10,241 nucleotides of DNA from Actinomycetes bacterium (GTDB lineage: Bacteria > Actinomycetota > Humimicrobiia > Humimicrobiales > Humimicrobiaceae): assembly GCA_030609215.1 (NCBI GenBank), contig JAUWCR010000021.1, positions 1-10,241 of the forward strand, read 5' to 3'. Position numbers and translations under genes: made by a program. The notes below the pieces were generated by a model, which saw nothing but the letters and a program-made list of their open reading frames with translations, ran no database searches and had not been told where the DNA came from. Position 1 is the stretch's first letter. The number at the start of each line of letters is the position of its first letter. Shown piece by piece: positions 6,701 through 10,241 of the stretch.

Positions 6701-7677
6701 ATGGATAATAAAAAATTTAGGACTTTTGAAAAATTTAATGGAATTATGTTAATAAACAAAACGAGAGATATGACATCATATGATGTAATAAGGAATATAA
6801 AAAAAAATTTTTTTTTAAAAAAATTGGTCATGCAGGCACACTCGACCCATTAGCAGAAGGTTTATTAATTGTCCTAATAAATAAAGCTACTAAAATTTTT
6901 AAGTATTTTATATCTTTAGATAAAGAATATGAAGTAAAAATTAAATTAGGAGTCGAAACTGATAGCTGGGACAGTGATGGAGAGGTTTTAAAAACAAAAA
7001 GGGTTGATAAATTAGATAAGGAAAGAGTTATAAATGTAATTTCGAAGCTAAAGGGAAAGTATAGTCAAAAGATTCCTTTTTATTCTGCAGTTAAATACAT
7101 GGGCAAACCTCTATATTATTATGCGAGAAAAGGCGAGAAAATACATCTTGACAAAAGGATAGTTAATATTTATAGCATAAAGCTTCTTTCCTTAAAAAAA
7201 GATGTTCTTGATTTAAAAATTAAATGTAGTTCTGGAACTTATATAAGATCAATAGCTAGAGAAATTGGAAGTATTCTAGGTTACGGAGGTATTGTTACAC
7301 AACTTTTAAGAACTAAAATTGGGAATTTTTATGTAGAAGATAGTGTAGAAGCCGAAAAAATAATAGAATTAATTAGCGATGAATGGAGCTTGAGAAGTAA
7401 ATCATATTTATTGCCGATTGAAAAAATATTAGAGAATAAACCTGATTTATATATAAGTAAAGGATATAAAAAGCATGTGGTGAATGGACATCCAATTTGT
7501 GGGTACATGATAGATGAGAAAAGAACTATGGATTATATATTAGAAAAAGGAAATATTATAAAAATAAAAGATTTAAATGAAAATATATTAGCGATTCATG
7601 AAATTATAAGTGAAGAGCTGTTAAGTGATATAATTAAAAAAGAAATAAGATTTACTAAAAGTATTGTAATTTTTTAA
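6701..7677 (+). CDS. truB: tRNA pseudouridine(55) synthase TruB, frame interrupted by a -1 shift
   Basis: TruB converts U55 in the tRNA T-loop to pseudouridine. ATG 6701 opens a frame that matches the TruB N-terminus (FNGIMLINKTRDMTSYDVIRN) but ends at TAG 6851-6853 after 50 codons. The remainder continues in the -1 frame, starting with IGHAGTLDPLAEGLL, and runs to TAA 7675-7677. Joined at the A/T tract (6799-6823), the product is about 325 residues. Asp49 in GTLDPL is the catalytic Asp (Asp48 in E. coli). IPFYSAVK, the GKPLYYYARKG stretch, SSGTYIRSIAREIG and a C-terminal PUA-like domain follow. The joined protein has 19 residues from MTS to the residue before GH, the same as E. coli and B. 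subtilis TruB as I recall them. That points to exactly one missing base. The alternative internal ATG at 7099 would lack the active site. SD is weak; the gap to nrnA is 5 bases. The gene may be intact with a read error, truly broken, or rescued by slippage. Confidence 0.88.
6799..6823 (+). other. A9-T9-A7 homopolymer tract with overlapping -1 slippery heptamers
   Basis: Nine A, nine T and seven A follow one another exactly where the truB frame breaks. In the upstream reading frame, four in-phase X_XXY_YYZ heptamers can be read: A_AAA_AAA (6799-6805), A_AAT_TTT (6805-6811), T_TTT_TTA (6811-6817) and A_AAA_AAA (6817-6823). An AAGGA (6790-6794) lies 10 bases before the second. Each would allow the -1 shift that joins the two parts of truB. 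Long A or T runs also cause RNA polymerase slippage and sequencing errors. Confidence 0.8.
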
Positions 7678-7727
7678 TATTTAAATAAAATAGTTTTTCT
7701 GTTTATGAATGAATGCAGGGAAAGAAA

Positions 7728-8675
7728 ATGACCGAATTAATAAAATTAGATGATTTAGGAGAAAATTATTTCAGGGATAATAGGAATGTTATAGTAATTG
7801 GATTTTTTGATGGAGTTCACCTTGGGCATAAAAAAATAATAAAATTATGTGTTGAAAGAGCAAAAAAAATAAATGGTTTTAGCATTGCTCTTACTTTTGA
7901 TAAGCCGCCATTAAATATAATAAGAGGTGAAATGTCCAAGAAACTTATAACTTCATTTAAAGAAAAGATAAATTTAATAAAAGAATTAGAAGTTAGTTTT
8001 ATTATTACAGCAAAATTTGATGTTAGTTTTTTAAAACTTAAGCCCGAACAATTTTGTAAGGAGGTATTACTTAAAAAACTTAACATAGGAGAAGTTTTTA
8101 TTGGAGAGGATTTTCATTTTGGGTATGGAGCTAGCGGAAATGGGTATTTTCTTAAAAATTATTTCAAACCCCATAAAGTTAATGTAAATGTTATTCCGTT
8201 ACTTAAATTAAATAATATTCCAATTTCCAGTTCGACTATAAGGATTTCTTTTTCAAAGGGTGATATTGGGAAAGTAAAATCTCTTTTAGGAAGAGTCCCT
8301 CAAATAATTGGAACTGTTGTAAGAGCATCAGGGAGAGGTAAAAAGTTAGGGTTTCCTACTGCTAACATAGATGTCTGTGAGATATATGTTACACCCAAAG
8401 ACGGTGTTTATTTAGGTTTTGTTAATATAGGTGAATCTAAAAGATTGCCAGCTATTATAAATGTTGGCGATAATCCTACATTTAAGGATAATAAAAAATG
8501 GATAGAGGCACATATTATTGACTTTAAAAATGATATATATGGTAAAGAAATAAGAATTTTCTTTGTAAAAAGGCTGAGGGAAGAAATTATATTTGAAGAT
8601 AAATATAAATTGATTAGCCAGTTAAAATCTGACATGAAAGTTGCAAGAAAATACTTTAAAAAGAAAGTAAATTAG
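7728..8675 (+). CDS. ribF: Bifunctional riboflavin kinase/FAD synthetase RibF
   Basis: RibF phosphorylates riboflavin to FMN and adenylates FMN to FAD. With the ATG at 7728 the protein has 315 residues. The N-terminal adenylyltransferase domain shows GFFDGVHLGH (25-34), the GEDFHFGYGASGN segment (126-138) and ISSSTIR (166-172). The C-terminal kinase domain shows GRGKKLGFPTANI (202-214), the INVGDNPTF segment (244-252) and the likely catalytic Glu260 in IEAHIIDF. I chose 7728 because AGGGAAA (7717-7723) is well placed as an SD and the residues MTELIKLDDL fit the usual N-terminus. An in-frame ATG at 7713 would add five residues but has no SD. It lies 50 bases after truB, the common Bacillota order. 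No FMN riboswitch is seen in the gap. Both domains look complete. Confidence 0.95.
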   Translation: MTELIKLDDLGENYFRDNRNVIVIGFFDGVHLGHKKIIKLCVERAKKINGFSIALTFDKPPLNIIRGEMSKKLITSFKEKINLIKELEVSFIITAKFDVSFLKLKPEQFCKEVLLKKLNIGEVFIGEDFHFGYGASGNGYFLKNYFKPHKVNVNVIPLLKLNNIPISSSTIRISFSKGDIGKVKSLLGRVPQIIGTVVRASGRGKKLGFPTANIDVCEIYVTPKDGVYLGFVNIGESKRLPAIINVGDNPTFKDNKKWIEAHIIDFKNDIYGKEIRIFFVKRLREEIIFEDKYKLISQLKSDMKVARKYFKKKVN

Positions 8676-8727
8676 GTTAGTTTAATACAAATTAGTATGA
8701 TGGTTGTAAAATAATAAGAAGACTTAA

Positions 8728-8756
8728 TTGTAATAAAATTTTAGTTATGATAAATT
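8728..8756 (+). promoter_or_regulatory. Possible promoter for rpsO-pnp
   Basis: TTGTAA (8728-8733) and TAAATT (8751-8756) are 17 bases apart, with TG at 8748-8749 giving an extended -10. It lies in the 124-base gap between ribF and rpsO, where a separate rpsO promoter is common. The -10 is only a moderate match and the region is A+T-rich. I see no clear terminator in this gap, so read-through from ribF is also likely. Confidence 0.4.
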
Positions 8757-8780
8757 GTTTACTGAAAAACCTTATATTAC

Positions 8781-8790
8781 AAGGAGGTGA
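8781..8790 (+). promoter_or_regulatory. Very strong ribosome binding site for rpsO
   Basis: AAGGAGGTGA is complementary to the 16S rRNA anti-SD over ten bases and lies 9 bases before a TTG start. It fixes the start codon of rpsO at 8800 and offsets the weak initiation codon. Confidence 0.85.
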
Positions 8791-8799
8791 AAATTAAAG

Positions 8800-9069
8800 T
8801 TGACGCTGGTTAAGGAAGATAAAAAAAATATAATAGAAAAGTTTAGAGTTCACGAAAGTGATACAGGTTCAACAGAAGTTCAGATAGCAATTCTGACCTC
8901 GAGAATAAACAGGCTTAATGAACATCTAAAAGCCAATAAAAAAGATAATCATTCCAGAAGAGGTATGGTAATGCTGGTAGGTAAGAGGAAGAGGCTTTTA
9001 GAATATTTAAAAAATTGTGATGTAGATAAATACAGGAAATTAATTAAAGAATTAGGTTTAAGAAAATAA
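8800..9069 (+). CDS. rpsO: 30S ribosomal protein S15
   Basis: S15 is a primary 16S rRNA-binding protein of the central domain and forms an intersubunit bridge. The 89-residue length is exactly typical. Diagnostic segments are [29 protein letters not shown] (15-43), the NHSRRGM stretch, [11 protein letters not shown], and the C-terminal LIKELGLRK. The start is TTG with the ten-base SD just upstream; the conserved N-terminal residues leave no better alternative. It precedes pnp by 46 bases, the widespread rpsO-pnp arrangement. S15 represses its own mRNA in several bacteria through varied leader structures. I could not make out a convincing one in the 124 bases upstream. Confidence 0.97.
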   Translation: MTLVKEDKKNIIEKFRVHESDTGSTEVQIAILTSRINRLNEHLKANKKDNHSRRGMVMLVGKRKRLLEYLKNCDVDKYRKLIKELGLRK

Positions 9070-9115
9070 TAAAATACAAGGTTAATTTGTGTTAAGGGAG
9101 GAATATTAGTAATTA

Positions 9116-10241
9116 ATGAGTACAATAGAGAATTCAAGAGAGCAATGTGAGATTAGTATTGATGGCAAAACAATAAGTTTTAGTACAGGAAAGCTAGCAA
9201 AACAAGCGAATGGTTCAGTTTTAGCTAAAAGTGGCGGAAATGGGATAATTATTACCGCAGTTATGAGTGAAGTACCCCGGGAAAACATTGATTTTTTCCC
9301 ATTGACTGTTGATGTGGAAGAAAGAATGTATGCAGCAGGCAAGATTCCTGGAGGTTTCTTCAAGCGAGAGGGAAGAGCTACTGACAAAGCAATTTTGACA
9401 GCGCGGTTGACAGATAGGCCGCTAAGACCGCTATTTGATAAAAACTTGAGAAATGAAATTCAAATTGTGGCTACTGTTATTTCTGTAGATCAAATTAATC
9501 CATATGATGTATTAATTGTGAATGGTGCATCTACTGCTCTCTATATATCTGATATTCCATTTAATGAACCTATTGGTGCTGTAAGAATTGCAAAGATTGA
9601 TAAAGAATGGATAGTTAATCCAACATACGAAGAAATTAGTAAGAGTATTATAGATATTGTGGTTGCTGGTACAGAAAATGCAATATTGATGGTAGAAGCT
9701 AAAGGTAAGGAGGCAGGTGAAGAGATTGTCGTAGAAGCTATAGAAAGAGCACAACCAGAGATAAAAAAGATCATATCGGTTCAGAAGGAATTTAGAGAAA
9801 AAATTGGCATAGAGAGAAGAGTTGGATGTAAATTTGAATCAGATAAAAATATAGCTCTAAAAGTAAAAAAACTGGCAGAGGATAAAATTAAAAATAAGCT
9901 GGAGAGAGTAGCTGAATATGCAGAAAGTGAGGAAAGGAAGCAATTACTAAACAGCACAAAAAAAGGATACCTGCAGGATGAATTAAAAATAATTGAAAAT
10001 GAAGTGTTTGAAGCATTAAAATCTGACTATCCTGACGGTTCTGAAAACATAAAAGTAAGTCTAAAAGAAATTGAAAGAGATCTTGTCAGGGAGATGATAG
10101 TTAATAAAAAAATAAGACCTGATGGGCGTAAGCCTGATGAAATAAGAAAGATTACATGTGAGGTTGGCTTGTTCCCGGATACCACTCATGGAACAGGACT
10201 TTTTACAAGGGGAAGAACACAAGCTCTTACAATTTTAGCGT
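9116..10241 (+). CDS. pnp: Polyribonucleotide nucleotidyltransferase (PNPase), 3' end outside the window
   Basis: PNPase degrades RNA 3' to 5' by phosphorolysis, releasing nucleoside diphosphates, and can add 3' tails. About 375 residues are present of a family length near 700. The first RNase PH-like domain has DFFPLTVDVEERMYAAGKIPGG, then FFKREGRATDKAILTARLTDRPLRPLF (the conserved Arg-rich RNA-binding segment). The alpha-helical linker domain follows, about 215-330. The second RNase PH-like domain begins at IRPDGRKPDEIRKI, then HGTGLFTRGRTQ, and is cut off by the window end. The KH and S1 domains would lie beyond it. ATG 9116 is the only start in frame after a stop at 9110-9112. SD GGGAGG (9096-9101) has a long 14-base spacing. 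No RNase III-type hairpin is evident in the 46-base gap after rpsO. Confidence 0.96.
   Translation, partial: MSTIENSREQCEISIDGKTISFSTGKLAKQANGSVLAKSGGNGIIITAVMSEVPRENIDFFPLTVDVEERMYAAGKIPGGFFKREGRATDKAILTARLTDRPLRPLFDKNLRNEIQIVATVISVDQINPYDVLIVNGASTALYISDIPFNEPIGAVRIAKIDKEWIVNPTYEEISKSIIDIVVAGTENAILMVEAKGKEAGEEIVVEAIERAQPEIKKIISVQKEFREKIGIERRVGCKFESDKNIALKVKKLAEDKIKNKLERVAEYAESEERKQLLNSTKKGYLQDELKIIENEVFEALKSDYPDGSENIKVSLKEIERDLVREMIVNKKIRPDGRKPDEIRKITCEVGLFPDTTHGTGLFTRGRTQALTILA

Noticed and set aside
7099..7677. A separate short gene starting at ATG 7099
   Set aside because: Its product is the C-terminal two thirds of TruB. The same frame stays open back to 6784 and encodes the conserved active-site segment, so 7099 is only an internal Met.
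7678..7727. Possible FMN riboswitch before ribF
   Set aside because: The gap is only 50 bases, too short for the aptamer, and none of its conserved helices are visible.
8949..9774. Several minus-strand open frames over rpsO and pnp
   Set aside because: They have no recognisable domains and overlap well-supported plus-strand genes; they are shadows.

Overview
The window is strongly A+T-rich, with many homopolymer runs and heavy use of ATA, AGA, AAA and TTA codons. Every supported gene is on the plus strand. Shine-Dalgarno (SD) sites are often strong and paired with TTG or GTG starts, and the gene order nusA-infB-rbfA-nrnA-truB-ribF-rpsO-pnp is the classic Bacillota-type transcription/translation cluster. 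I infer a low-GC, Gram-positive-like bacterium, or a candidate phylum with the same order. The sequence alone does not settle the phylum.

Region 1 (1-1770) is nitrogen metabolism: a PII signal protein (glnB family) with a shortened T-loop that lacks both tyrosines, followed by a complete Glu/Leu/Phe/Val-type glutamate dehydrogenase with all expected catalytic lysines and the aspartate. Region 2 (1771-1930) has no gene. It holds a possible weak terminator for the dehydrogenase, an extended -10 promoter, and a perfect 8-bp hairpin followed by T residues in the predicted nusA leader, which looks like an attenuator.

Region 3 (1931-8675) runs through nusA, infB, rbfA, nrnA, truB and ribF with short gaps. 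It covers transcription elongation/termination control, translation initiation, 30S maturation, nano-RNA/pAp turnover, tRNA U55 modification and FMN/FAD synthesis. The usual companions rimP (before nusA) and ylxR/ylxQ (between nusA and infB) are absent. NusA carries an added lysine-rich tail. The truB reading frame breaks at an A9-T9-A7 tract made of overlapping -1 slippery heptamers. It is either a homopolymer sequencing error, a real mutation, or a gene rescued by slippage. Region 4 (8676-10241) is rpsO, with its own likely promoter and a ten-base SD, followed by pnp, cut off by the window end.

This is mostly a housekeeping region. I see no mobile element, CRISPR array, tRNA, rRNA or defence system. 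The points worth checking are the truB tract, the PII/GDH pair, the nusA leader and the reduced nusA operon with its lysine tail.
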